Shown here: positions 1 to 11,299 of the stretch, piece by piece | Layout of the letters: every line of letters starts with the position of its first letter | How positions within the stretch are numbered: position 1 is the first letter of the stretch | Assembly (NCBI GenBank): GCA_030560485.1 | Contig: JAKTTS010000086.1 | Location: 1-39,510 of the forward strand | Reading direction: 5' to 3' | Source of the DNA: Ascoidea tarda (nom. inval.) | Taxonomy: Eukaryota > Ascomycota > Saccharomycetes > Ascoideales > Ascoideaceae | Length of the DNA: 39,510 nt | Program-made: the position numbers and the translations under genes | The notes under the pieces: model-generated | Databases searched by the model: none | Seen by the model: only the letters and a program-made list of their open reading frames with translations | What the model was told of the DNA's origin: nothing

Positions 1-12
1 AGACAAAATAAA

Positions 13-276
13 TCAAAACATAAAAAGTTGACTTTCTCTAAAAACTATAAGACTCAATCCAAAATCTAAACAATTAAAATCTTGTTTAACTAATAGTCCA
101 AAAAAAAAATGGATAGAAAACTGAAGCATAATTCCAAAAAATATAATTATCCGTCTATAATGATATTGATTCAAAAAGATTGTTTCATGAAAAACATCAA
201 TAGACAGCAACAATAGAAACAATTTTTCTAAACTTTTATTCTGATGTTTTGGAAAAAAATGAAAAGAAAATAGTTC
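13..276 (-). other. Hydrophobic open stretch, unidentified
   Basis: An open minus-strand stretch of about 87 codons with no ATG near its start. The translation is rich in F, L and I, with a short polar patch (NQYHYRR) between two hydrophobic parts. This could be a piece of a membrane protein, but AT-rich DNA readily gives F/L/I-rich translations by chance. I recognise no family and no neighbouring gene supports it. It is listed because it is one of the longer stop-free stretches in the first kilobase. Confidence 0.15.
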
Positions 277-504
277 CTAATCATATCAAAAAGTATGAGA
301 TCAATTAAATTGAGCAATGTCGTTTTGAATGTAGCTATATGTGAGGTCACCGCCAAATTGGTTCAAATTAAATAAAGGTTTAATTTCATCAAAAAAGGAA
401 AACCAAAAAATTTTTATAGGGCAACAGTTGTTGAAAAAAAATTTTATTTACTGTTTAAAAAAAAATACGAAGGTAAAAATGTTTCTGCTATAAAATGTGA
501 AGAC

Positions 505-940
505 TTACAATTGATGAAGGTTTTTTTGTCAATTTTGAATTTTCCGTCTAAACATTTTAATGCAACGAATAGGTTCCAAAATTGTCAATTAAGTTATACT
601 ACTGATTTTCATTTGGAAGCGAATAGTGTTTCTCCATCAAATATATTGTGGAAGCTCAACAAAACTCTGAATGGTTCAAAACAGGCCCCCTATTTTTGAT
701 TCAACAATAAGAAAAAAATATTACCTAAAGAAAGATTATTTAGGCGGAGTATTTTTGATGAACGTTAATTTCATTGAAATTAATGCGTTTTTGCTCATTT
801 TTGTCAATCATATTTTAATTGATGGGGCATTCTAGAAGGTCATTCATGATATCAAAAAAGTTTTTATTACCGACCCACAAAGAAAAATATGGGTACTCAA
901 AAAATATATCACGGTATTATTATTTGCAATAATGTAGATA
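505..940 (+). mobile_element. Ty1/copia RT remnant
   Basis: A broken piece of a Ty1/copia reverse transcriptase. Around 640-695 the translation reads LNKTLNGSKQAPYF, which fits the copia signature L(N/K)K(A/S)LYGLKQAPR. About 90 bases further on, AFLLIFVNHILIDG matches the block around the catalytic YVDD motif (L.IYVDDILI.G), and IHDIKKVF matches the helix after it. Order and spacing fit the family. The two aspartates of YVDD are not both present, so the copy is a fossil. Possible RNase H-side sequence continues to about 1190 but is too worn to call. No LTRs were seen. Interrupted several times; age old. Confidence 0.6.
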
Positions 941-949
941 GATTGTGCT

Positions 950-3900
950 CATCATGAAATGTTTGAATTTTAATAACCAAATTTAATTTTACTACTGAAA
1001 CATCAAAAGAATTAAACTCTGTCTTCTCAAAAAATTTTGAAATTTATTTGAAATCAACTGTTGTCAACTAAAACTAAAACGGCCACCATAGCTCATATAT
1101 TGCTGCGTAAAAATTCAGGGAAAGCGGTGCTACATATGATATCGTTTCACTGATTAATTTTTTTTCGACTTTCCATTTTAAACAGTAATTTATTATTTAT
1201 TTATTTTATTAAAATTATTTCAATATGTTTGAGCAATTGTGGATTTTGCCATTAGCGACATAAATAATAATATTCAATTGATTTTTGATGATTCTAGAGT
1301 GCTGGATAAAACAAAAGCAAACCAAAATATTAATAATTATGTTCAAACATTTATAAAGCTAAAAATTGCTACCAATTGAAATTGTTCAATTGATATTAAA
1401 TCAAAAAAATGTCAAAGCAGGCATTTTACATTAATTGATGCCAATATTTTTTAGTGGTCTTGGAAATCCCATTTTCCATGGGTTTTATTATCTAGTGTAG
1501 ATGAATAAATTGAATTAACATTACCCATTAAAGGTTTTATTTTTTTCAGAAATATTTTAAATAAATAAGAAGCACCATTCTCTATTTCAATGTTCTTAAC
1601 TCAATGTTTTATTTTTCACATTATGTGGACATCTTTGTTATTAAAAACAATGCAAACATAGTTACATCATGTTACACAACATTAGAATACAATCCGGATA
1701 AAAATATACTCAGGTTGAATATATCAATATCAAAAATATTATTAGTCACTTACTTAATATTGACATGGATGAGAGGCTTTTAAAATTAATATTTTATTTT
1801 AAAACATTTTTTCTCAATTTTCAATTTTGAGTTTTAGAAATTTACACTTTTACGGAGAGTATGAAAAATTATAAATAATATTAACATTATCAGGTCCGAT
1901 GTATAATGTCAAGAATAACATTAAACACTGCTATTTCTTTTTCAATTTAATTACTACAACGGCAATCAATATTCCCAATAAGTTTTTGTCAGTATTGTTA
2001 TCATTAGTGTAATTTTTATTATATTTATTCACACTTAATTCATGATCAAGTTTATAAGCCGCTGTTTGTTCACTATACTAAGATTTAGTTTTAATTTCAT
2101 TATGGAACCTTCATATATTCTGACGGCAGGAACCATTACAACCCATTCTGCTGGTTTTAAAAATATCACTTTGAAGCAGTTGAACAGTCATTACAGTACT
2201 GCCCGATTTTGTTTTAATTTTTATATTTATTTTGTTCATTTGACAACATTCTATTTTTCATCAAACACTATTAAAAGACTTTAATTCAGATTTTTCATTT
2301 TATTAAAATTCTAACTATCTAATTAATACATATTTAAATTATTAACCAAATAATATAACAGAATCTTAAAACTTAAATATTTCCATTTGCTCAATAGAAT
2401 GACTCAATTACAAAATACAATTTAACAATTCTCATTTTTTAATGAGACAATCACATCAACATGATACAACAAAAAAAAAAATAGAAAAAATAGAAAGTAA
2501 TAAAAAACCAAATTAAAAATCTATTTATTTCTTTTGATAAAAAAAAAAAGGTTGTGATATAGTTAAATTTTAAAAAAACTGAACCACTTTGTGCCATTAA
2601 ATGTCTTGTGTGATTATTTGACTAAGCCCCCATAGCTGATAAAAGATTTTTTTAAGTTTTTTTTGGCTCGGAGCTTATAATAATATTATCTAATAATTTA
2701 ATCATTGATGATTTAGATTGTTATATTCAGTCATAAATAATTTTATTATGCAATTCACCTTCGTTGTTTTTCAATATTTAGCGCCACAGAGCAGATTACT
2801 TTTATGCATGCTCTGTTCCTTATTGACACAAATGTTTATCATTATGTGTAGATATTCAAACTTCATCATCAAATTTGTTATCGTGCAGGGTCTTTTACTT
2901 TCAGTAATATTCAATTTCACTATCATTTTTTTATCGTCTCATATCAAATATATGATTTGTATTTTTGGCTACCGCTTAACTTTTAAGTATGTTTTTTTTT
3001 GTTTCTTTATTCGAAAACAGTAGCATTACTTTTCCAAGATTTTTACATAATCAATAAATGGATTTTATAAGAAGGGAACGACAATAGTTATGATCACTGT
3101 TGATTATTCTTCAACAACGATCATTTCCATTTATTGTTGGAATTGATTCTTACTATTTTTATTTTTGATTTTGATCAATTATTCATTGTTTTTCTTTTAT
3201 TCCTTGTGGGGCCTTGCTCTGTTTATTTAATTTTTTTTGTTTTATTCCTACTTACTAAAACACTTTGATGATCTTCAGATTGCAAACTCTATTAATAGTA
3301 ATCTGCATTTTTAATATCAACCATCAATTGACTAAAAGTAGAATTGCTTAAACGTTTATATTTCGACACAAGAGTAAAATAGATTTTAGAAGAAAAGTAA
3401 TTAGAATAAAAAAAATTAATAAAAGTCATATCAAATTGAAAGATATGCTAAAATCACAAAAAATCAAAAACAATATCATTCAAGTTTAAATATTTTGTCA
3501 ATCCGTTTTAAATTTTTGTGCTTTAAGCTTATAAATAAAATGGAAATTTGTTCAACAAGAATCTGATCAAATTTAGTAGAATGAAACCATGGAATCATAA
3601 TAGCGAACCTGACATAAAGAAGTGTAAGACATCAAAATTGAATATGTGAAGGCAAACAAATATATTAATACAATTAAATTTAAAAAATATGATAATAGTG
3701 ATTTTGTTAAAATTAAAAAAAAAATTATTATAGAATTTTTTGCTGGCCACCAAAAAAAATTATATTGAATATAAAAGATTAATATCATCATAATTGTACG
3801 CTATACAATTGAAAAAAATTTCAACGGATAATTCGAAAGTACAATAAAATCTATGAGGTTTAAATAAAAAAAATAATGGGACACAGTTAAAGATTTTGTA

Positions 3901-4240
3901 GATTAAATATTTTAAACAATAGGAAATTTAAGTTCATCTTTTTTATATTTGCATATAACCAAAAGTTGTTGTTTTCATAATGAATTTTACTCATTAGAAA
4001 AAGTAATTTTATATGACCCTAAATACTAAAACACCATTATTTTTCACGATAGGAAATCTAACAAATCTAAATAAACGATAAAAATGGATTCAACGACTAA
4101 TTAAATAATTAGTCAATTGTTTTATCCTTTCAAAATTATAAACAACCCCTATTAATAGTTTGATTATATTTTTCAAAGATGACTTTCTTCAGCTATAATT
4201 AATCAGACACAGTAATATAAAAAATTAAAAAAAATTATTC
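950..4240. other. Intergenic stretch without recognisable genes
   Basis: About 3.3 kb of AT-rich DNA. Open stretches at 2042-2284 (+, 80 codons) and 2718-3023 (+, 101 codons) translate into F/I/L-rich sequence with no motif I know, and their other frames are no better. The stretch between RT remnant 1 and element A may hold very worn transposon sequence. Poly-A and poly-T runs are common. No tRNA, repeat array or promoter could be supported. Confidence 0.4.
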
Positions 4241-4244
4241 GTTT

Positions 4245-4800
4245 TATGAAAGGTGTTTGTTAAGATATCACCAGTGTTGGATTTTTTTTTAACAAACCTT
4301 AACTTTATAAAATTTTTTAAAACAGACGTAAAAACAAAGTGGTATTTGGCAACGATTTGTTTTGGGTCTTGTTATACTGATTTTCTGGCCGATAATGTCA
4401 ATGCCGACAAGTTTTCAGCACTAAATTTTATATACCTGAAATAGAAATACATTTTTTTTTCATACTATTAAAATATGACTCACAATTTTTAAACTCCACT
4501 ACTCCAGGATATTTAATTTGGGTAGTGGATAATGAGACAACGGCGTGAATGTTTTAATTCCACCTAATGATATTGTTGGTTAAGAAAACATGACGGTTAC
4601 TATTTCAAACCACATTCTTTTTGACATGCCACAAAATGAGAATTGAAACCAGCGGTAAGCAACTGAGGTCTTAATCACAATAACCATCAATTTTAACATT
4701 CTTTGTTTTGTCAGCATATCTAAAATAGTTTAATGTTATTGAGTTTTGATTTGGCAAATATTGAACAATAAATGTTGTGAAATCACCTGTTAGTGCAAAA
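4245..4800 (-). pseudogene. Element A RNase H remnant
   Basis: Ribonuclease H domain of element A, which in a live copy removes the RNA strand during reverse transcription. The translation shows KIDGYCD (family: K..GY.D.DWA), then VVSLSTTQIKY, matching the VALST(T/A)EAEY core. At the C-terminal end are NLSALTLS, KYHFVFTSVLKNFIKLRFV and GDILTNTF, matching the end of copia pol (NQSAI.LA, .I.YHFIRE.V..G.I.L.YV, ADI.TK.L). This is one of the best matched pieces in the window. The plus-strand open frame at 4253-4444 is only its antisense shadow. Broken. Confidence 0.75.
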
Positions 4801-5039
4801 TTTTATTGACTGCTTTCATATATATCATTTTTTTTTTAACCAAATAGTTTGAGAACAAGCACTTTGAAAAAAAATATTTAATCGAACTGTATTTTCCACA
4901 GTCATACACACTCAACAACAATTTCACGCCTGAAATGCTTAGCATTACTTGAGAACTTACTTAATGTTCCCGCTGCTTAGATTTTTTACTAATGTCGTTT
5001 GAAATTCATTTTTTTTTTATACTCATATTTTTTTGATTT

Positions 5040-5390
5040 TGTGTCTATACAGTCACTGGGTGAAAGTTGAAAACCATCTAATGCGGTTTTGAATGTGAAA
5101 TGCAGAAAATCATTAATTTTTTGAAAGTATTTAATAACAAATTACTGTTTGAGAAACTGTAGCGTATCACTAAATATTACTTTATTTTTTGCAGTAGCAA
5201 TACAGGCGTCACCGTAAAACAAAACCTGCAAATCATTTTTATAAGACAGACAAGAACAAAAAGGTAATTGAGTTTAACCACCGTCTTTAAGCAAACTAAT
5301 AACAGTTTTAACCCAAATAAAAAAGGCCGGTCTTGGTGCCTATAAACGATTTTTCATTATTCGTTAGCATACTCAAAAACTATTCCCTCT
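5040..5390 (-). pseudogene. Element A RT palm remnant
   Basis: Reverse transcriptase palm and following region of element A. The translation contains LFYGDACIATAKNKVI, matching the copia block FYVDD.LIA...K, followed by FSDTLQFLKQ and FVIKYFQKINDFLHFTF, which fit the helix and the (F)(E/Q)(I/M)K.....FLG segment. Then comes DGFQLSPSDCID, which fits the ....I.LSQ..YI step. Spacing is as in the family. It lies between the integrase and RNase H pieces of the same element and on the same strand. Broken. Confidence 0.65.
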
Positions 5391-6299
5391 TTTAAAAAAG
5401 TAGAAATAGTCATCATAAGAAATGAACTTATTATAAAAAAAATTTCTTTCATCTTGTCTTCCAATTGTCAAATGGGTAATTGAATGACCGTAAGATCAAA
5501 CAAAAAAGTACCAACCTACATGACCGGTGCATAGAGATCTGCAAAATTTTTTCATTTAACTTTTGAATATCCCATTAGAACAAGACAGGTTTTGAACGTT
5601 TTATTACAAAGATCATTTATACCGCAAAAATTTATTAAGGTTTAGCTGCCACGTCTTGAATTTGAGATATCTGGCATATTATCATGAAAGTTGAAATTGT
5701 TCATTTTCCATAATTTTTAGAAAAAACAATTTCAATTTTGAACTAGCAAAAATTTTGTAAGGTATTTTTAAAATTGCAAAAATTGGATCCTAGGTATTTG
5801 AAACAAATAAATCATCATCTCGTGATCAGAAAAATTTAAATAAAAGTACTTTTGCAAATTTCTTGACAATATGTTGGTATTTTTGTTTTGTTAGTTCTGC
5901 CCATTAGTTGAGTTATAAACTGCGTCAATTTGTTCAATGTCATATACTAGTTTTAGTTGGTCTCCAACATTTCTCGTATCAAACATTTTTATTAGATGAA
6001 AAAAAATAGTATTTATTTTTTTGATTAAAAGGTGCGATTGCGATTAACAGGATAATCATCCAGCTTTGAATAAAGATTTGTGCAGAAAATGAGCGATGGA
6101 CAAAAATTCTACCGGAATAAAATTAAATTGATTTCAGATTGAGAAATTTTTGCTGCACAGGTGTATTGCTAGAATGAGCAAACTTGGAATTTGAGACATT
6201 ACATGTATGGAATTCAACATTATAATTCGTTTTATTTTCGAGTACAATTTTCCGCTGATTTTGTTATCCTTTCCACTATGCTTTATAGCGGAAAACCTT

Positions 6300-6590
6300 A
6301 ATCAAAAACCGTTGTTATTAGCGGATCTATAAAACAATTTAATGTCATAACAAGCAATATTTGATGCAGTTGTATTTCACTAAGTTGGAAATTTGGAACC
6401 CAGTTCAAAATCGGGGCCGAATTTGAACAATAAAAATAATCTGGGAGTTCTCTTAAAAACATCAACGAGAAAAAATGCTGTTCTGCTTTTTTGATGGACT
6501 CTAAAAAACCCCCCTGAATATTTCTTTTGAAAAAATTTTGTGGGGTATCATGATTGATCTCACTGCTACCATCATCAAAAAGAAAAATTC
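6300..6590 (-). pseudogene. Element A integrase core remnant
   Basis: A long open minus-strand stretch of about 95 codons without its own start. FDDGSSEINHDTPQNFFKRN fits the second catalytic block of copia integrase (RSDNG.E(F/Y)....(F)..(F)...NGI). The part reading LRELPDYFYCSNSAPI fits the later LP..FWAEA region. The catalytic D of the DNG block and the E a few residues on are recognisable, but the copy is broken elsewhere. The family call rests partly on its position between the zinc-binding region and the RT of element A. Confidence 0.5.
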
Positions 6591-6970
6591 AGCCGGACAG
6601 TTTTCAATCTATTTTTGAAAAATTTGCACCTGTTTTTAGTGTTTAATTTTCAAGAATACCAGGTTTTGATTTAACCAGAATGGTAATGGACAAAATTCCA
6701 ATATCATTTAGAAGTATTGAGGTGAAGAAGGACTACAGTTAATTGCTTTTAAATATCTGTTTTTTGAGTTTCAGCAAATCCGTATTGCTATCATATGGCA
6801 CAAGCAGTAAATTGTGCTGTATGTTAGTTTTTATAGTCAGAGCAAGTGGTAGTTTTTTAGTGTGATTAATTTTTTGCACAAAAAATTACAAAACTTATAT
6901 TTTTGAGGAAAAAAATGTTTTTGATGAAATTGAGAATTTTATGCATTTTGTTCTTGATTTCTTATTTGAA

Positions 6971-7290
6971 TTAAAAAAACCCAGCAAATTCAAATTTTGA
7001 AATCTGATCTAAATAAATCAGTCTGTTTGTTTCACTAATAGTAGTAACTAAAGCAGCACTGATGATTTCACCAGCCTTAATCATTTGCTTTAGCTGGTTT
7101 CTCAATATTGTGCAGGGCACACAGCCGACAGAATTTTTACATTTTTTTTGGGTCTTGCTTCCACCAATGTCTTTTAAATTTTTACCTAAAATAGTTTTGA
7201 GCTCCTTCTTTAAAACATACCCGAAACTAATATGTTGTTTCAAAATATCCGCGGATGAAAAAATACTTTGCCCAACAAACGTCAACTGTT
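6971..7290 (-). pseudogene. Element A integrase N-terminal zinc region remnant
   Basis: An open stretch of about 104 codons in the sense of element A. The segment NSVGCVPCTILRNQLKQM fits the CxxC half of the copia integrase zinc-binding region (C..C..GK...PF), followed by AGEIISAALV in the place of the usual (S)KPLELVHTD stretch. The upstream GKNLKDIGGSKTQK fits the (L)GH(L)...(L)...(K) part before it. Without its neighbours it looks like a small basic protein of unknown type; the flanking protease and integrase core pieces place it. The plus-strand open frame at 7062-7301 is its antisense shadow. Confidence 0.55.
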
Positions 7291-7449
7291 ATAGAGTATA
7301 ATTAAATGGTAAAATTGATAGGTTGTAATGACGTGAGCAGAAAAACCCCTCGTACTTTATTTTTTTATTTCAAGGCTGTCTCCAGTAATTTAAAAATTAT
7401 ACTTTTTGGTTGTTTGTCGATGAACAAAGATTCTACTTTAAGAATTTTC

Positions 7450-7620
7450 AAAAAATAAAAATTTCTTTTTGACTTTTTTCGGCTATTACTTGCTTCACTG
7501 AATTTTTTTCGTTGATGGTGGCGATATATCTATCATTAATTTTGTTGATGACGATCATACCATCACAAAAATTATGTAGAAAACAATTAAAATTTGGAAC
7601 ACGAATCGTTGTGGAATCTT
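7450..7620 (-). pseudogene. Element A protease C-terminal remnant
   Basis: A stop-free stretch of about 55 codons. TTIRVPNFNCFLHNFC fits the copia block following the aspartic protease (LK.VL(Y/F)VP.L..NLLSV), and the lysine-rich tail fits the segment leading into integrase. The catalytic DSGAS motif, expected at higher coordinates, was not recognised. It lies about 170 bases upstream of the integrase zinc region of element A on the same strand. Confidence 0.5.
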
Positions 7621-9240
7621 CATTTACATAGATACACTTTAAATTTATTCTGAAAAAAATAATCTCATGCTAAAAAGGGTTTTTTTTGTAAATAAGTTAT
7701 AAAACAATATCTGCAGTGTTAAAAAAATTTCAATTAATTTTCCATGAAATTTCCAATCAATTGATAGTAGACTAATTTCTGTCTTATTTTCAATTTTCTT
7801 GAGATACACGCGGTGAGAATAGTCAAACGACGTTGCAATACCATTGTTCTTTAAAAATTAAGAAAAGACAGAATTTTCGAAATCATTTAAAATTGAGATA
7901 TCCGAAAGTAATTTTCTTATTTCAACAAAATAGTGGTTTTAATTTGGTTTATCATCTTGACATCTGTATTTAATAAATTTTTATCTAAATCCCTGTTTTT
8001 AAAAATTTAGAATTTCAATAAACAAATTTTAAAAAATTTATTCCATTATCTCAATTCAATTCTTTAAAAGTTTGCACTACCAACAAATGAAATTTTGAAG
8101 AATTAGCCAAATAAACTTTATTACTTATTCCTTCATATTTTGTATTAAAAGTAATGACGGCTTTCTTTTTAATTAATCAAAATCTATCATAACTATTGAA
8201 TATTACTAATTGATATTAATGAATGTTATCATGAAATTTGAGAAAAAGATGAAAAAGTATTAAATATTGAGCTGCTCCAAGATCTCTAAAAAAAAATAAA
8301 ACAGGAAATGATAACAGTTAAAGAGGCTGAAAATAGTAATGGATGAAAATTAAATTTAATTTGTAATTTTTTTTGAGGTATCAACAATAGATTTGAGATT
8401 AAATAAAACAGAGTTGCTAAAAGGTTTCTGGCAAAATTAAAAAAAATATCAGAGTCTCTGTTCTAAACTTTTAATGAAAGAACCTTATTTAAATTATCAT
8501 CATTGTCATTAAAAATTATTTCTGCTAACATATTTTTAATAAACCCAACAAAATTTTGATAAGTGTGGGGAAATTTGATTCATATTTTCAAAATCAAATA
8601 AAATGTGAATATCAATTCAGATGGTTAGGACAGCACAGTATAGTTTCTCAGCAAACCGTTTTTCAAAAATTGGCGAGCACTTTAGAATTCCGTACATCGG
8701 TTTTGTAAAACCTTTGAAAAAATGTAATGATGTTTCAAGAGTTTAATATAAAGCGTTAAAATCATGAATAAAATTATATTTGAAGAAGGGCAAAAAAAAA
8801 AGTAAGTTGAATTCGATTAAAATTTTGAGTAAGAGAAAGATTTCAATGTTGAAATTAATGACACTCTCATAAACAGTAACGACACGATGATAATGAAACT
8901 ACAAAACAAAAAAAATTAAAAAACTGATATACAAAAAAAAATGTTAATAAAATTGAAATTCAATAAATAGGTAACCGGATGTTTTGTTGAAAAGAAACAA
9001 TGCTGACCCGTGACTTTAACTACACACATCAACACAAAATTTATTTTATTGTAATGTCACCTTTGAAAATTTGTTGTCTGGTATTCAATATTCTATTTAT
9101 TCATCAATTGAAGTACTTTTTTTTTTGTTTATATTATTAATTTTAACAACAACGTATTTACTTACGTTACTATCATTTCATTAATCTTAATTATCAGTGT
9201 TAATCACTAGCCGCCCCTAGTAGGTTATAAACACTGTTAA
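7620..9240. other. Intergenic stretch without recognisable genes
   Basis: AT-rich DNA between elements A (-) and B (+). This is where a 5' end of A (gag, LTR) and of B (gag, protease) would be expected, but I could not recognise either. Long A runs occur near 8796, 8910 and 8933, and a T run near 9118. No gene supported. Confidence 0.4.
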
Positions 9241-10084
9241 GAGTTTATGCCACCATTAATCAGAAAAGTCGCACAATGCATACTGGTTTGCTATTTGGGC
9301 AAAAAGTTTAAGTCTTGAAAGCACTTAGTACGGTGCTTTATGTGACGGTCATATCAAATCAGGTATTTTTTTATGTGATGACAACATAAACAAGAAAGTT
9401 AGCATTGAGATTAATTCCCTCTGCTATACATTGGATACTACATAATTGGTTCATTTTTTTTAAATAACTTCCTTTAGACTGGCCTGTGCGTTTGTGAGGA
9501 AATATTTTAACGTGAAAAGTTTTCTCTGAAGACTCGTGTCGAAAGAGCTTATTTAGTAACCTGTTTATTTTTTGCCTGTCACTGGCGCAAATTCATTTGT
9601 TCCAAAAAAAATTGGACCAAAGCTTTAAGTAGGTGTTTGTATCATTTTGCATAAAGCTTAGACAAATCACCAACTTGCTGCTATGGGTTTTACTGCTGCA
9701 ATTTTCAATAATGATGATCAGCTTTATATCAAACATTTAGATGTAATTGATTCTTCATTGGCTAAAAGTGAAAACAACATAGAAATTTATGTCGAAATGA
9801 TGATATCAAATTAAATTAAAAATTGTCCGCGAATAAAATTAAACAACCAATAAAACAATTATCAATTTTGATTTGTAAGTAAAAGCCTCTCGTTAATGCC
9901 CGAAATGATAAAATTGGTGTGAATGACTAAAATTAAGAACCTCTTTTTTTATAATAAAATTCGGCCAACATTAAAAAAACCATTTATTGGCTTGTTACTT
10001 TCTGTCCTGAAAAAAAAGCAGCTGCATGGTAATGGGTGCCCACCATGACAATGGTCTAATAACTCAACTAGAAAAAACAAAATA

Positions 10085-10305
10085 AACCGCACAGGGCAAC
10101 AGCCAAATTGAAGTTATAAATTATGAAAAAGCATTCAGTTCAGTTGTTCGCTACAAAAATTTTAAAATAATTTCTGCTGTTGATGTTTCAAACACATCAG
10201 CCATCGATCTGATTGATGTCAGTACTAAAAATTTTTGTGGTGATATTAATAAAAAAACCGTCATAAATCAGCCAAATTATTGTTCAAATTATTGTCAGAC
10301 ATTTA
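10085..10305 (+). pseudogene. Element B RT N-terminal remnant
   Basis: About 70 codons that match the start of copia reverse transcriptase closely. AQGNSQIEVINYEKAFSSVV fits (A)(R/K)LVA(Q/K)G.SQ..G(I/V)DY..TF(S/A)PV, followed by RYKNFKIISAVDV and then LIDVSTKNFCGDINKKTVIN. The last part fits Q(M/L)DV.TAFLNG(E/D)L.E.IYM, the block that holds the first catalytic aspartate, and that aspartate (LIDVS) is readable. The sequence just upstream (DNGLITQLEKTK) fits the ..(D)G....YKA.LVA lead-in. Confidence 0.75.
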
Positions 10306-10549
10306 AAAATTAAATGAACAGCAAATCATGTTATGGGCGCAGAAAGTTGGTTTTTCGCTCTGAAAAAGGCTGCCTGATAATCCATGGCACCCAGAGTCAT
10401 AATTGGCCATGCTTGAACATGCAAATTTTATGTCAAATAATGATATCGGTGATTATATTTTGAAAATATAGATCATTGATATTTTCTTTGTTGTTTTTTC
10501 AAATAACATTATTTTGAAAATTAAACAATTCTTTAAATTTTAATTAAAA

Positions 10550-10684
10550 ATGAAAACATTAGATGCAATCCCGCCCATGGTTTTTGGCCGTAATATTGTT
10601 CAGTTTAAAAATGGTATTGAAATATTAGTGGATGGCCATATCAGGCAGATGTCGGTTAATCATCAAATGAAAGAGTCTCATTGA
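10550..10684 (+). pseudogene. Element B RT connection remnant
   Basis: A small open frame of 44 codons that begins with ATG by chance. FGRNIVQFKNGIEILVDGHI fits the copia segment after the palm (YLG.(E/N)I.(Q/R)..(D/N)G.I.(I/L)SQ..YI), and RQMSVNHQMKESH fits the following ..(M/L)L.(R/K)F.M.(D/E)S. Its position between the RT N-terminal block and RNase H of element B supports the reading. On its own it would look like a small unknown gene. Confidence 0.5.
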
Positions 10685-10961
10685 GTTCCCACTCTACTAA
10701 TAATTAACCTTTACATTATTTTCATGGTTTACTAAACTGAAATTGCATCTGATTACAATCCTTAATTTTAACACTGTGTTTTTGCAACATATTTTTTGTT
10801 TATAATTTTTATCGCTTTGACACGTTATTTTTTATTGAATTGTTGATTCACATTTAAAGAAATATAGCGAATGCCTGAACAATTTTGCTAAAAAAATGTT
10901 TGTATATTAGCGAGCGAACAATATGGCAATTTAATATGATTCGAATTAAGTTGTTAATCTT

Positions 10962-11290
10962 CGTTATTATAGTGACAGTGAATTTGGCCCGAGATATTCA
11001 TAAAATCAAATTGGCATGTAATCTCATAGTCCTATTTAATCGGTGCCGTTTAAATGTTAATCATAAAACAAAGTTAGTTTTATTGCTGAGGCGCAAGCAG
11101 ATAAGATTGATTTTACTTGAACCGTCAAAAACGGTTGTTTTGTTACATAAATGCTTCTTTATATTGGTGTTAAAATTGAAAAGCCAGATTTATACTGTAA
11201 TAATTGCTCGTCTCTTCGGATTTTTAATTATTTTTTCAATTATAAAATTTTAAAACACACATTCATCATGTATCATTTTTTTTTAAGATG
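10962..11290 (+). pseudogene. Element B RNase H remnant
   Basis: RNase H region of element B. It starts with YYSDSEFG (family YSD(A/S)D(W/F)AGD), continues with VSFIAEAQADKIDF in the position of VALSTAEAEY(I/M)A, and ends with IEKPDLYCNNCSSLRIF and KILKHTFIMYHFF. The last two fit (P).(L)(Y/H)CDNQS(S/A)(L/I) and KHIDI.YHF(I/V). The longest ATG-initiated open frame of the window (10885-11253, 122 codons) crosses the same DNA in another frame and is a chance shadow. The short frame at 11151-11336 is part of this remnant read onward past the family match. Confidence 0.7.
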
Positions 11291-11299
11291 TTGGTGTTA

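Larger units (their letters stand above)
4245..7615 (-). mobile_element. Element A: Ty1/copia pol fossil, PR-IN-RT-RH
   Basis: The clearest copia fossil in the window: about 3.4 kb on the minus strand with the family's domains in the right order. From 5' to 3' these are the protease tail (about 7615-7450), integrase zinc-binding region (7285-6971), integrase core (about 6590-6300), RT palm (about 5275-5040) and RNase H (about 4800-4245). The order PR-IN-RT-RH separates Ty1/copia from Ty3/gypsy, where integrase comes last. Total length fits a normal copia pol. It is broken in well over ten places and cannot be active. LTRs, gag and a primer-binding site were not recognised on either side. Identity to the family pattern looks low enough for an ancient insertion. 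Confidence 0.75.

Noticed and set aside
4253-4444. Plus-strand 63-codon open frame
   Set aside because: Antisense shadow of element A RNase H.
4490-4640. A plus-strand copia protease (a reading like IWVVDNETTA)
   Set aside because: The minus strand here encodes a well matched RNase H of element A, so the plus-strand reading is antisense coincidence.
6971-7290. Small basic protein resembling a Polinton/adenovirus pX-like core protein
   Set aside because: The CVPC segment and the flanking protease, integrase core, RT and RNase H pieces on the same strand fit copia integrase much better.
7062-7301. Plus-strand 79-codon open frame
   Set aside because: Antisense shadow of element A integrase.
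10885-11253. Longest ATG open frame as a real gene
   Set aside because: It overlaps the RNase H of element B in another frame and has no motif of its own.
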